Origin: UKL13-2 sp044229235
Lineage (GTDB): Bacteria; Pseudomonadota; Gammaproteobacteria; Burkholderiales; Usitatibacteraceae
DNA length: 64,000 nucleotides
Reading direction: 5' to 3'
NCBI GenBank assembly: GCA_044229235.1
Contig: JBGATH010000007.1
Span: 1 to 64,000, forward strand
The translations under genes were made by a program, and so were the position numbers. The stretch's first letter is position 1. Each line of letters begins with the position of its first letter. Under the pieces are notes generated by a model. It did not search any database, was not told the DNA's origin, and was given only the letters and a program-made list of their open reading frames with translations. Below are positions 1-8,924 of this stretch, piece after piece.

Positions 1-188
1 CATTCACGTGCACTCGCCCGTGCACCGTTAATCTGGCATTCTTGTGTATGTTCATCTGGTCGTTCCCCGGAGTTTCTGTTGTCTGGAAACACCAGTTTCT
101 CCGAATCGGCCAGGTGAACAACCTATTGAAACATTACATCCGCACATGATTGTGCTTCCCATGACGACCGCGCGGTGTTGAGCCAGGC
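1..188. other. Region upstream of folC, no gene supported
   Basis: I see no convincing coding frame here. In related genomes accD usually precedes folC, but its 3' end is not visible in these bases. An imperfect palindrome lies at about 68-103, with outer arms CGGAG and CTCCG and an inner CTGG/CCAG. It could be a terminator of an upstream gene or an operator. A gene on the minus strand running off the left edge cannot be excluded. Confidence 0.3.
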
Positions 189-1475
189 ATGAGCACCTCG
201 TCACTCCCTTCAACCTTGGACGGCTGGCTCGATCACATCGGTCGCCAGCATTCTGCCGAGATCGTCATGGGCCTCGAGCGCGTGCGCGAGGTGTGGCAAC
301 GCATGGGCAGCCCGCGCGCGCCGATCAATGTGGTGGTGGGCGGCACCAACGGCAAAGGTTCGACCTGCGCGATGCTCGAAGCCATGCTGCGAGCGGCGGG
401 CTACAAGACCGGTTTCTACTCTTCACCGCACATCAGCCGCTACAACGAACGTGTATGCGTCGCCGGGCGTGAAGCCGCGGACGATGACCTTTGCGCGTCG
501 TTTGCGGCGGTGGAGGCGGCGCGAACCGCCTCACGACCGCCGGTTCCGCTGACGTATTTTGAATTTGCCACCTTGTCGGCGCTGCAGATTTTTGCGGCGC
601 AGGCGGTCGATGTTGCGGTCCTTGAAGTCGGCCTCGGCGGGCGCCTCGATGCGGTCAACATCATCGACGCGGATGTCAGCGTCGTGGTGAGCGTGGATCT
701 CGATCATCAATCCTACCTCGGCGATACGCGCGAGCAGATCGCGTTCGAAAAGGCGCATATCTACCGGCCGGGTCGTCCCGCCATCTTCGCTGACGCCGAT
801 GCGCCGCGGACACTGGTCGACTACGCGACCGAAATCGGCGCCGACCTGCAACTGCTCAACCGCGATTTTCGCTACGAGCGGCAGGAAACCCAATGGCGCT
901 TTGTCGGCCACACGTCGGCGCGCAGTTCGCTGCCCTATCCGGCGCTGCGCGGTGGCTACCAGCTGAAGAATGCCTCGGCGGCGCTGGCTGCGCTGGACAG
1001 CCTGCGGGAGCGGCTGCCGGTTTCGCAGGGGCACGTGAAGCGCGGCCTGCTGGAAGTGGAATGGCCCGGACGCATGCAGGTGCTGCCGGGTCGGCCGACG
1101 GTGGTGCTGGACGTGGCCCACAATCCGCATGCCGCGCGCGCGCTCGATGACGCCCTGGGCGGGATGGGCTATCACCCCAATACCTACGCCGTGTTCGGCA
1201 TGCTCAGGGACAAGGATATCGATGGCGTCATCGAGATTCTGAAAGGCCGGTTTGATCACTGGTTCATCGCCGGGCTCGATTCTGTCACCTCGCGTGGCGC
1301 CACCCTGGAATCGCTGGCACAAAAAATGGCCGCACACGGGCTGGGCGAGCGATTCTCGCGACATGTCAGCGTCGCGCACGCCTATGCTGCAGCGCGGGAG
1401 CGGGCAGGGCAGGATGATAGAATTGTGGCCTTCGGATCGTTCTACACCGTCGCGGAAATCGCGCCACCCCGCTAG
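189..1475 (+). CDS. folC: Bifunctional dihydrofolate synthase / folylpolyglutamate synthase FolC
   Basis: FolC joins glutamate to dihydropteroate and then adds further glutamates to tetrahydrofolates in the cytoplasm, using ATP. The 428-residue protein has the Mur-ligase type P-loop GGTNGKGST near residue 52, the segment EVGLGGRLDAVN near residue 150, and the C-terminal VLDVAHNPHAA motif near residue 308. Length matches the family (about 420-430). The start ATG at 189 gives the usual N-terminus leading into LDGWLDHI. It heads a run of five same-strand genes (SPOR protein, cvpA, purF, metZ) with short gaps, an arrangement typical of Betaproteobacteria. Confidence 0.95.
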   Translation: MSTSSLPSTLDGWLDHIGRQHSAEIVMGLERVREVWQRMGSPRAPINVVVGGTNGKGSTCAMLEAMLRAAGYKTGFYSSPHISRYNERVCVAGREAADDDLCASFAAVEAARTASRPPVPLTYFEFATLSALQIFAAQAVDVAVLEVGLGGRLDAVNIIDADVSVVVSVDLDHQSYLGDTREQIAFEKAHIYRPGRPAIFADADAPRTLVDYATEIGADLQLLNRDFRYERQETQWRFVGHTSARSSLPYPALRGGYQLKNASAALAALDSLRERLPVSQGHVKRGLLEVEWPGRMQVLPGRPTVVLDVAHNPHAARALDDALGGMGYHPNTYAVFGMLRDKDIDGVIEILKGRFDHWFIAGLDSVTSRGATLESLAQKMAAHGLGERFSRHVSVAHAYAAARERAGQDDRIVAFGSFYTVAEIAPPR

Positions 1476-1503
1476 CCCACCTGACCGCACCTCGCTGCAT
1501 GCC

Positions 1504-2181
1504 ATGGCCGCCACCAAAACCCCCGAAATTTCCGCGACCGAACTTGAACTGAAGCGCCGCGGCCGCCGGCGGCTGATCGGCGCCGTGACGCTAGGCCTGA
1601 TGGCAATCGTGTTTTTGCCGATGGTTTTTGACAGCGAACCGAAGCGTGCCGGCGATTCGGCCAAGTCGCAGGAAATTGCGGTGCAGGTGCCGCCCAAGGA
1701 AAACCAGCCGGCGCTGCCCGCGCCGACGCCGATGCCATCCGCGCCGGTCGCCGCGGCGCCCGCGCCCGAGCCGGCCAAGGCAGCGGCTGAGGCTGCACCC
1801 GCGAAGGAAGCCGCACCGGCACCCGCTGCGCCCAAGGCGGCGGAAAAGCTCCCCGCCAAGGAAGCGCCCAAAGCGGCAGTCAAAGTCGAAAAGACCGAAA
1901 AGCCTGAAAGGTCCGCGAAGTCCGAATCGGCAGCCAAGGCCGCCGTGAAAGACGGATTCGTCGTGCAGTTGGGCGTGTACACCAAGGCCGAGAATGCGGA
2001 CAAGGAAATCACCCGCATGAAGGAAGCCAAGCTGCCGGTGCACACCGACACCATCCCCATCAAGAGCGGCAATGCCACGCGCGTGCGGGTCGGGCCGTAT
2101 GCCACCCGCGAAAAAGCGGAAGCGGCGCTGGCGCAGATCAAGCTTGCCGGTGGTGACGGCAAGATTGTTCCCACCAGGTAA
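1504..2181 (+). CDS. SPOR-domain protein, DedD-like
   Basis: The 225-residue product has a short basic cytoplasmic N-terminus (KRRGRRR), one membrane segment at about residues 22-40, a long Ala/Pro/Lys/Glu-rich periplasmic linker (about 55-145), and a C-terminal SPOR domain (about 150-225) with GFVVQLGVYTKAENA and RVRVGPYATREKAEAAL. SPOR domains bind denuded peptidoglycan at the division septum, so a septal role like that of DedD is likely by family knowledge. The frame stays open upstream into folC, but ATG 1504 puts the basic segment and membrane helix in the usual place. It lies 28 bases after folC and 6 before cvpA. Confidence 0.88.
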   Translation: MAATKTPEISATELELKRRGRRRLIGAVTLGLMAIVFLPMVFDSEPKRAGDSAKSQEIAVQVPPKENQPALPAPTPMPSAPVAAAPAPEPAKAAAEAAPAKEAAPAPAAPKAAEKLPAKEAPKAAVKVEKTEKPERSAKSESAAKAAVKDGFVVQLGVYTKAENADKEITRMKEAKLPVHTDTIPIKSGNATRVRVGPYATREKAEAALAQIKLAGGDGKIVPTR

Positions 2182-2187
2182 ACAGCC

Positions 2188-2739
2188 GTGAACGAGCTCG
2201 ATTACGCCATCATTTTTGTAATGCTGGTGTCGATCGGTGTGGGCGCGGTGCGCGGCGCGATCCGCGAAGTCATCAATATCGCCGGCTGGGTGGTGGCCTT
2301 CATCGGCGCCCATGCCTTCTCCGGTTCGCTGGCGCCGTATTTTGCCGACTGGATGGCGGAGCCCGTGTATCGCGTCGCGCTGGCATGGATTGCCATTTTC
2401 CTCGCCGTGCTGATCATCGCGGCCATGATCGCGAGTCTGGCGTCGGAACTCGTGAGAAAATTGGGCCTGAGTGGCTTGGACCGCATGCTCGGCGCGCTGA
2501 TCGGCGTGGCGCGGGGTGGATTGCTGGTATTGGCGCTGACGCTGGTGGCGGGTATGACCAAGTTTCCGCAGACCAGCATGTGGAAAGGCGCCGCAAGCAC
2601 GCCGTGGCTGGAAATTGTCGCACTGCATGCACGGGCCCTGCTGCCGGACAGCCTGGCGGCGCGCATCATGTACCGGCAGCCAGGTGTGAAGCAGGCGTTG
2701 CAAGCGTCTCAGCCTGCCGGCCTGCCGCGGAATCAATAA
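2188..2739 (+). CDS. cvpA: CvpA family membrane protein
   Basis: A 183-residue integral membrane protein with about four hydrophobic segments: YAIIFVMLVSIGVGAVRG near the N-terminus, a second around residues 28-48, a third around 62-90 and a fourth around 105-125. This is the CvpA (colicin V production) family, whose position just before purF is conserved in many Proteobacteria. Its molecular role is unsettled; links to envelope integrity and colicin V secretion are reported. The start is GTG, 6 bases after the SPOR gene stop, so the two are probably cotranscribed and coupled. The C-terminal tail is hydrophilic. Confidence 0.9.
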   Translation: MNELDYAIIFVMLVSIGVGAVRGAIREVINIAGWVVAFIGAHAFSGSLAPYFADWMAEPVYRVALAWIAIFLAVLIIAAMIASLASELVRKLGLSGLDRMLGALIGVARGGLLVLALTLVAGMTKFPQTSMWKGAASTPWLEIVALHARALLPDSLAARIMYRQPGVKQALQASQPAGLPRNQ

Positions 2740-2750
2740 GGAAGCCTGCA

Positions 2751-4289
2751 ATGTGCGGAATCGTCGGAATCGTCTCCAAAAGCCCCGTCAACCAGTTGCT
2801 GTATGACGGACTGACGGTATTGCAGCATCGCGGGCAGGACGCTGCCGGCATCGTCACGGCAGACGGCCGCACCTTTCACATGCACAAGAACAAGGGCCTG
2901 GTGCGCGACGTATTTCGCACCCGCGACATGCGTGTCCTCACCGGCCACATGGGCATCGCCCACTGCCGCTACCCGACCGCAGGCTCGGCAAGCAGCGCCG
3001 CTGAGTCGCAGCCGTTTTACGTGAATTCGCCCTTTGGCGTGGTGCTGGGCCACAACGGCAACCTGGTCAATACGGCCGAACTGCAGCGCGAGCTGTTCAA
3101 CGACGACCTTCGCCACGTCAACACCAACTCCGATTCGGAAGTGCTGCTGAACGTGCTGGCGCATGAACTCGCCGAAGCCGCACGCGGCCACCGGCTGGAC
3201 CCGGACTCGATTTTCAACGCGGTCGCCGGCGTGCACCGCCGCGCCAAGGGCGCCTACGCCATCGTCGCCATGATCGCCGGCTACGGCATGCTCGCGTTCC
3301 GCGATCCGCATGGCATCCGCCCGCTCATCATCGGCAAGAACGAAAGCGACAAAGGCGTGGAATTCATGGTCGCCTCGGAAAGCGTGGCGCTGGATACCCT
3401 CGGCTTCGAGGTGATGCGCGATGTCGCCCCGGGTGAGGCCATCCTCATCGACACGTCCGGCAATTTCTTCTCGCGACAGTGCGCGCCCAATGCCACGCTC
3501 AATCCCTGCATCTTCGAATACGTGTACCTCGCGCGACCCGACTCGGTGATCGACGGCATCTCGGTGTATGAAACGCGTTCGCTGATGGGCCGGTCGCTGG
3601 CCGAGAAAATCAAACGTGATCGCCCGGACCTGGAAGTCGACGTCGTCATCCCGATTCCCGACACCAGCCGTCCTTCTGCCGTGGAAGTGGCGCAGGTGCT
3701 GGGCGTGAAGTATCGCGAAGGCTTCATCAAGAACCGCTACATCGGCCGTACCTTCATCATGCCGGGGCAGGAACAGCGCCGAAAATCGGTGCGCCAGAAA
3801 CTCAATGCCATGGCCATCGAATTCAAGGACAAGAATGTGCTGCTGGTCGATGATTCGATCGTGCGCGGCACCACCTCCAAGGAGATCGTGCAGATGGCGC
3901 GCGATTGCGGCGCGAAAAAAGTCTATTTCGCCTCCGCTGCGCCGCCGGTGCGTTTTCCTAATGTGTACGGCATCGACATGCCCTCGCGTTCCGAGCTGAT
4001 CGCCAATGGCCGCGATGCCGCGCAGATCGCCGAAGCGATTGGTGCCGACGCAGTGTTCTATCAGGAGCTGCCGGACCTGATCGAAGACATTCGCGCCTGC
4101 AACCCATCGATCAAGACGTTTGACGCCTCCTGCTTCGACGGCATCTACATCACCGGTGGCGTCTCGGCCGAATACCTCGCCGGCATCGAGGGCAGCCGCA
4201 ACGACGGGGAAACCGACAGTGCGGGCGGCGGTGGCGATGAAGCCGGTGGCGCGCACCAGCTCGATCTCGGCCTGACCGCGGAGCAGTAG
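2751..4289 (+). CDS. purF: Amidophosphoribosyltransferase PurF
   Basis: PurF makes 5-phosphoribosylamine from PRPP and glutamine, the first committed step of purine synthesis. Cys2, exposed once Met1 is removed (MCGIVGIV), is the glutaminase nucleophile. The class II glutaminase domain covers about residues 1-230, with HNGNLVN near 103. The phosphoribosyltransferase domain follows, with the PRPP loop VLLVDDSIVRGTTS near residue 365. At 512 residues it is close to the E. coli enzyme. The last ~30 residues, rich in Gly, Asp and Glu, look like a lineage-specific tail. The frame is open further upstream through cvpA, but only ATG 2751 gives the required Met-Cys start. Confidence 0.97.
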   Translation: MCGIVGIVSKSPVNQLLYDGLTVLQHRGQDAAGIVTADGRTFHMHKNKGLVRDVFRTRDMRVLTGHMGIAHCRYPTAGSASSAAESQPFYVNSPFGVVLGHNGNLVNTAELQRELFNDDLRHVNTNSDSEVLLNVLAHELAEAARGHRLDPDSIFNAVAGVHRRAKGAYAIVAMIAGYGMLAFRDPHGIRPLIIGKNESDKGVEFMVASESVALDTLGFEVMRDVAPGEAILIDTSGNFFSRQCAPNATLNPCIFEYVYLARPDSVIDGISVYETRSLMGRSLAEKIKRDRPDLEVDVVIPIPDTSRPSAVEVAQVLGVKYREGFIKNRYIGRTFIMPGQEQRRKSVRQKLNAMAIEFKDKNVLLVDDSIVRGTTSKEIVQMARDCGAKKVYFASAAPPVRFPNVYGIDMPSRSELIANGRDAAQIAEAIGADAVFYQELPDLIEDIRACNPSIKTFDASCFDGIYITGGVSAEYLAGIEGSRNDGETDSAGGGGDEAGGAHQLDLGLTAEQ

Positions 4290-4292
4290 GCC

Positions 4293-5474
4293 ATGTCCGA
4301 AAAGTTTGACTTCGATACCCTTGCGGTACGCGGCGGCCAGCTGCGCAGCAATTTCCAGGAGCACTCGGAAGCGCTATTCCTGACCTCCAGCTTTGTCTAC
4401 CAGAGCGCCGCCGAGGCAGCGCGCAAGTTCGCCAATACCGAACCCGGATTCCTCTACAGTCGCTTCACCAACCCGACGGTGACCATGTTCCAGGATCGGC
4501 TCGCGGCACTGGAAGGCACCGAGGCCTGCGTGGGCACCGCCACCGGCATGGCGGCGATCGCCAGCACGGTGCTGGGGCTGTGCAAGAGCGGCGATCACAT
4601 CGTGTCCTCACGCAGCGTTTTTGGCACGGTGGTGCCGCTGTTCGACCAGATTTGCAAACGCTTTGGTGTGGACACCACCTGGGTGTCGCCGGCCAATGTG
4701 GACGAATGGCGTGCCGCCATGCGCCCCAATACGCGACTGCTGTTTTGCGAAAGTCCGTCAAATCCGCTGGCCGAGGTTTGTGACATTGCTGCATTGGCCA
4801 AGATTGCACACGAGCGGGGCGCATTGCTGGCGGTCGACAACTGCCTGCTCACGCCGGCCCTGCAGCGCCCGGTGGAGTTTGGCGCGGACCTCGTAATTCA
4901 CTCTGCCACCAAATACCTGGACGGGCAGGGACGCGTGCTGGCTGGCGCCGTCTGCGGCAGCAAGGCGCTGATCGAACCGGTGTACGGATTTGTGCGCACT
5001 GCAGGACCTTCGCTGTCGCCGTTCAATGCCTGGATCTGCTTGAAAGGCATGGAGACGCTGCGTTTGCGCATCGAAGCGCAATCGCGCGCGGCGCTGGAAA
5101 TCGCACAATGGCTGGAAGCGCAGCCGCAAGTCAGCCGGGTGCATTACGCCGGACTTGCTTCCCATCCGCAGCACGCGCTCGCGTTGCGCCAGTCACCGAT
5201 GCAAGGCGCCGTCGTGGCGTTTGAGGTGAAAGGTGGTCGCGAGGCTGCGTGGCGCGTTATCGACAACGTGAAGATGATTTCTATTACCGCCAATCTCGGT
5301 GATACCAAGACCACCGTCACCCACCCGGCCACCACCACCCACGCCCGCATCACCCAGGCCGAGCGCGATGCGGCGGGCATTTCGGAAGGGCTGCTGCGGA
5401 TTGCAGTCGGGCTGGAAAGCATGCGTGACATTCAGGATGACCTGTCCCGCGGCCTTGAATCAGCACCGCGCTGA
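4293..5474 (+). CDS. metZ: O-succinylhomoserine sulfhydrylase MetZ
   Basis: A 393-residue PLP enzyme of the Cys/Met metabolism family. It converts O-succinylhomoserine plus sulfide to homocysteine, bypassing cystathionine. The PLP lysine lies in HSATKYLDGQGRVL near residue 205, the upstream Asp in LLAVDNCL near residue 182, and the cofactor phosphate loop at about 85-90 (GTATGMAA). The start lies 3 bases after the purF stop, so cotranscription is very likely. Adjacency to purF is the usual setting of metZ in Betaproteobacteria. A cystathionine gamma-synthase is the main alternative, but the context favours MetZ. Confidence 0.93.
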   Translation: MSEKFDFDTLAVRGGQLRSNFQEHSEALFLTSSFVYQSAAEAARKFANTEPGFLYSRFTNPTVTMFQDRLAALEGTEACVGTATGMAAIASTVLGLCKSGDHIVSSRSVFGTVVPLFDQICKRFGVDTTWVSPANVDEWRAAMRPNTRLLFCESPSNPLAEVCDIAALAKIAHERGALLAVDNCLLTPALQRPVEFGADLVIHSATKYLDGQGRVLAGAVCGSKALIEPVYGFVRTAGPSLSPFNAWICLKGMETLRLRIEAQSRAALEIAQWLEAQPQVSRVHYAGLASHPQHALALRQSPMQGAVVAFEVKGGREAAWRVIDNVKMISITANLGDTKTTVTHPATTTHARITQAERDAAGISEGLLRIAVGLESMRDIQDDLSRGLESAPR

Positions 5475-5559
5475 GTGCCCGCTGCTGGCACAGTCGCACG
5501 TCTCCCTGCGCGAGCTATGCCGCGCCCGCCGCACCAAATACACTCCGGAGTAAGCAGCA

Positions 5560-6312
5560 ATGAGCTTTGACATCAGCGATTTGGTAAGGCAGGCGCTTGC
5601 GTTCGAGCCTGTACTCGCCGAACAAAAACGCCAGTCGGCCCCAGCTGACTTTCCGTGGTATCCCTACGGCACGCTCAACAACTTTGTGCATCTGGACCGC
5701 TTGCTGAAGGGCACCTCCCGCGATCTGGCGACATTGATCGACGGCCTGCCCATTGCTGACGTGGGCGCGGCCGACGGTGATGCGGCATTTTTCATGGAGT
5801 CGTTGGGCTGCGAAGTGGATATCGTCGACTACGGACCGACCAATTTCAACACCTTGCGCGGCGCACGCATTTTGCGTGAGGCAAGATCCTCCGGCGTCAG
5901 CATCTCTGAAATCGACCTCGACAGTTACTTCAAGTGGCCGCGCGACAAGTACGGCCTGGTGTTCTTCATGGGCATTCTTTACCACTTGAAGAATCCGTTC
6001 TACGTGCTCGAAAGCCTGGCGAAAGTGACGCGGTATGCCGTCATCAGCACCCGCATTGCCCAGTTTTCCCCGGATTACAAGACACGTATTGCCGACTTGC
6101 CGGTGGCCTATCTGGTGCACGCCAGCGAAACCAACAATGACGCCAGCAACTTCTGGATATTTTCCGATGCCGGGCTGAAACGCATCCTCGATCGCGCCGG
6201 ATGGGATGTGGTGGATTACTTGCGCGCCGGCAATACCGACAGGTCCGATCCGGCCAGTCCGGCAGGGGACGAGCGCGCTTTTCTGCTGGCGCGCAGCCGT
6301 CATTCTCGCTAG
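5560..6312 (+). CDS. SAM-dependent methyltransferase, CmoB-like fold
   Basis: A 250-residue protein with a class I SAM-binding region: motif I is IADVGAADGDAAFFME near residue 65, followed by the acidic VDIVDYG strand end, and GLVFFMGILYHLKNP near residue 130. The HLKNP segment and overall spacing resemble the CmoB / DUF1698 methyltransferase group, whose best-known member modifies wobble uridine in tRNA. The protein is shorter than CmoB (about 320), so the substrate is unknown and could be a small metabolite or glycan. It lies 85 bases after metZ. Its stop overlaps that of the converging SGNH gene: one CTAG at 6309-6312 supplies both stop codons. Confidence 0.75.
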   Translation: MSFDISDLVRQALAFEPVLAEQKRQSAPADFPWYPYGTLNNFVHLDRLLKGTSRDLATLIDGLPIADVGAADGDAAFFMESLGCEVDIVDYGPTNFNTLRGARILREARSSGVSISEIDLDSYFKWPRDKYGLVFFMGILYHLKNPFYVLESLAKVTRYAVISTRIAQFSPDYKTRIADLPVAYLVHASETNNDASNFWIFSDAGLKRILDRAGWDVVDYLRAGNTDRSDPASPAGDERAFLLARSRHSR

Positions 6313-7454
6313 CGCGATTGCGAACGGTAGAAGACGCGCTGCAGTTCCGGCAGCAGTGCATCAATGAGCTGGTCCTGTCCATTCGCGTTCTGATGGTAGA
6401 GGTCAAAGAAAGCCGAGCACTCGCCAGCAGGTTCATCGTCAAACAGGCGCGTGTAGTCATGCACTTCCACCACGCCCCGCTTCTCCAGCGGGTCCAGCAC
6501 ATCGCGAACCCAGTCTTCAAGCCCGACCGGCAATAGTTGTTCACGCCATGCCTTGAGCACCGGCGTCAGGACGACGATGACTGGCCGGTCGGTCTTCATG
6601 CCCTTGAGTTGTTCGCGTCGCACCTTGGAAAGCTCTTCGAGGTGCGGCAGCCGCCGCTTGCCGGCGGATTGACGGTAGTCCAAGCGCGATGCCGCTTGCG
6701 TTCTCAAATCGCGACATTGCGCCACATTCGTTGCCTCACGCGGGTTGCCTGCTTTCGCCTCGCTGCATGCGACCAGGCTGTGAACCGGAAGGCTGCACAC
6801 GTTGCTGCTTTCGCGTACGGAACGGGTCAGCAAGTTTGGTGGAAAGGGCTTGCGCCACTGCCTGGCCGATTCGCGCAGGCGGCTCCACGGATGGGCGGCA
6901 AAATCCTGCACATCCTCGCGATAGGTAAACAATGCGGAATAGGGGCTGTAGGTGGCGAGTTGCTTTCGCTCAAACGGTATTCCCGCAGCCATCCAGTCAC
7001 TGTCCCACGTCGCCGAAAAAGGGGCGGCGATACCCATTTCGTAGGCACCGTTTCCCACAAACTGGAAGTTGGCGATGTTGGTGGCGAGCAGTACACCCTT
7101 GGGTTTCATGTCGTGGCCTTTCAGCCAGCGGAGGATGGTCTCCGTGCTCATCCAGTGCATGCCCGGAAGCGACAGGTTCAAGTGAACAAACCCGCTCGCT
7201 TCTGCCGCCTTTGCGATCCTGTCGTGGTCGAGTCCGTACACGGCGCGCGAATCGCCCAGTGTGATGAAATCCACGTGGGCAGCGCCACGGTCAATGAGCG
7301 CGCGCTTGAGTGCGATGGCCTGGCCGGCATTGCTTTCGGGCTTTGCGAGTCGTTCCCACATGCCATGGCGGAAAGCAAACTCTGCTGCGAGCAGCACACC
7401 GCTGGCGACCAGGATCACCAACGCAACGGAACGGGCAATCGGGTGTGCAGGCAT
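6309..7454 (-). CDS. SGNH/AlgX-type O-acetylation protein
   Basis: A 381-residue envelope protein with an N-terminal signal-anchor (about residues 8-26), a first block FITLGDSRAVYG near residue 60 that gives the nucleophile Ser, and a C-terminal DLYHQNANG near residue 355 that gives Asp and His of an SGNH esterase/acetyltransferase triad. This pattern is that of AlgJ/AlgX-like partners of MBOAT acyltransferases, which move acetyl groups onto periplasmic polysaccharides. Start ATG 7454 is one base from the stop of the upstream MBOAT gene, implying coupling; longer N-terminal extensions into the MBOAT gene look spurious. No polysaccharide synthase is in the window, so the acceptor is unknown. 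Confidence 0.75.
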   Translation of the reverse strand: MPAHPIARSVALVILVASGVLLAAEFAFRHGMWERLAKPESNAGQAIALKRALIDRGAAHVDFITLGDSRAVYGLDHDRIAKAAEASGFVHLNLSLPGMHWMSTETILRWLKGHDMKPKGVLLATNIANFQFVGNGAYEMGIAAPFSATWDSDWMAAGIPFERKQLATYSPYSALFTYREDVQDFAAHPWSRLRESARQWRKPFPPNLLTRSVRESSNVCSLPVHSLVACSEAKAGNPREATNVAQCRDLRTQAASRLDYRQSAGKRRLPHLEELSKVRREQLKGMKTDRPVIVVLTPVLKAWREQLLPVGLEDWVRDVLDPLEKRGVVEVHDYTRLFDDEPAGECSAFFDLYHQNANGQDQLIDALLPELQRVFYRSQSR

Positions 7455-7455
7455 G

Positions 7456-8856
7456 TCAGAACTGGAAGTAGATGAACGGCACGGACTTGCCAGGCGTAAA
7501 CCAGATGAGGAGAAGGCAGCAACAGGCCACCAGCAGCCCGACCGGAACACTCCCGGCTGCGCTGACGCGTGCCTTCAGTTCTTTGCCGGCCATGACAATC
7601 TGTGCGGCGAACAGGGCGATCACGAGCGAAGCAAGCGGGGCGCCGGCCGAGAGATCGGCAGCGCGAAGCGGCAGCAACAAGTTCGCGAAAATGGTGCGCG
7701 CTGCCGCAAAATCGGGCGCGCGAAAGAACACCCAGGCAACACACACCAGGTGAAAGACGATCAGCGTTCGCACCAGGCGCAATGCCCAGTGGTTTGACTG
7801 CCACCAGTGCCATTGGTTGAACACCAGTCGCTCGGCGGCAAGGAACAGACCGTGCAGCCCTCCCCAAATGGCAAAGGTCCAGCTTGCACCATGCCAAAGT
7901 CCGCCCAGGATCATGGTTGTCATCAGATTGGCCATGGTGCGGCCGGGGCCGTACCGGTTTCCGCCAAGGGTGATATAGAGATAGTCGCGCAGCCATCGGG
8001 ACAATGTCATGTGCCAGCGTCGCCAGAATTCCTGAAATGAGGCCGCTGCGTACGGATAGTCGAAATTCTTGGGAAATCGCAGTCCCAGCAGCAGCGCCAG
8101 GCCGATCGCGATGTCGGTGTACCCGGAAAAGTCAAAGTAGATCTGGAAGGCAAATGCATAAATGGACAGTAGCGTTTGCCATGCGCCCGCGCCGGCAGGC
8201 GCCAGGAAAACGGCATCGGCATGGACGGCCAGGTTGTCGGCAAGCACGACTTTCTTCACATAACCGATTGCGATCAGGACGATCGCATAACGTACGTCCT
8301 GCGCGGACACGGGCTCAGGGTGATCAAGTTGCGAGAAGAACTCCGAGGCCCGGACAATGGGGCCGGCGAGCAATTGCGGAAAAAACGTGGTGAACAATGC
8401 GTAGTCGAGCACCGACCGCCGGGCCTGCAGCTGGCCGCGGTACACATCGATCGTGTAGCTCATGTTCTGGAATGTGTAGAACGAAATGCCCACAGGCAGC
8501 AGCATTTCAAGCGGCGAGATCGCCAAAGGTGCATGCAGATAGCTGCTGGCGCCATTGAGGCTGGCAATCGCGAAGTCCGCGTACTTGAAGACGGCGAGCA
8601 CACCGAGATTGCAAGCCAGGCTGATGGCGATCAGTGCGACGGGGCGGGTGGTTGCGACCAGGCGGCGGGCAATGGCGAAATCAATGCCTGCAGTGAGCGC
8701 AATAAGTCCCAGATACTTCCAGTTCCATTGCGCATAGAAATAGCAGCTGGCGGCAATGATGAAAAGTTTCCAGAGCCTGCCGTGCCTCGGCAGGCACAGC
8801 GAAACCGCCATCACCACGGCAAAAAATGCGATGAACTCCCAGGAATTGAACAGCAT
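7456..8856 (-). CDS. MBOAT family O-acyltransferase, AlgI-like
   Basis: A 466-residue polytopic membrane protein starting MLFNSWEFIAFF, a typical AlgI-like N-terminus. Family landmarks are FPQLLAGPIVR near residue 158, the RRWHMTLSRWLRDYLYI block near residue 282, and the catalytic His in GGLWHGASWTF near residue 321. Such proteins pass acetyl groups across the inner membrane for O-acetylation of alginate, cellulose, peptidoglycan or other glycans. It forms a two-gene unit with the SGNH protein downstream. Which polymer is modified cannot be told from this window. Confidence 0.9.
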   Translation of the reverse strand: MLFNSWEFIAFFAVVMAVSLCLPRHGRLWKLFIIAASCYFYAQWNWKYLGLIALTAGIDFAIARRLVATTRPVALIAISLACNLGVLAVFKYADFAIASLNGASSYLHAPLAISPLEMLLPVGISFYTFQNMSYTIDVYRGQLQARRSVLDYALFTTFFPQLLAGPIVRASEFFSQLDHPEPVSAQDVRYAIVLIAIGYVKKVVLADNLAVHADAVFLAPAGAGAWQTLLSIYAFAFQIYFDFSGYTDIAIGLALLLGLRFPKNFDYPYAAASFQEFWRRWHMTLSRWLRDYLYITLGGNRYGPGRTMANLMTTMILGGLWHGASWTFAIWGGLHGLFLAAERLVFNQWHWWQSNHWALRLVRTLIVFHLVCVAWVFFRAPDFAAARTIFANLLLPLRAADLSAGAPLASLVIALFAAQIVMAGKELKARVSAAGSVPVGLLVACCCLLLIWFTPGKSVPFIYFQF

Positions 8857-8924
8857 TGCCGGCTGCTATTGTCGCGACCGACCGGGCAAACGGAAACGGT
8901 ACGCGGTTTTGGCGGCAGCCGAAT

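Noticed and set aside
531..2174. Long open frame on the minus strand opposite folC and the SPOR gene
   Set aside because: It is antisense to two well-supported genes and lacks recognisable motifs; in high-GC DNA such shadow frames are common.
2733..4364. 543-codon open frame opposite purF
   Set aside because: Antisense to purF, whose motifs are complete; composition is typical of a reverse-frame shadow.
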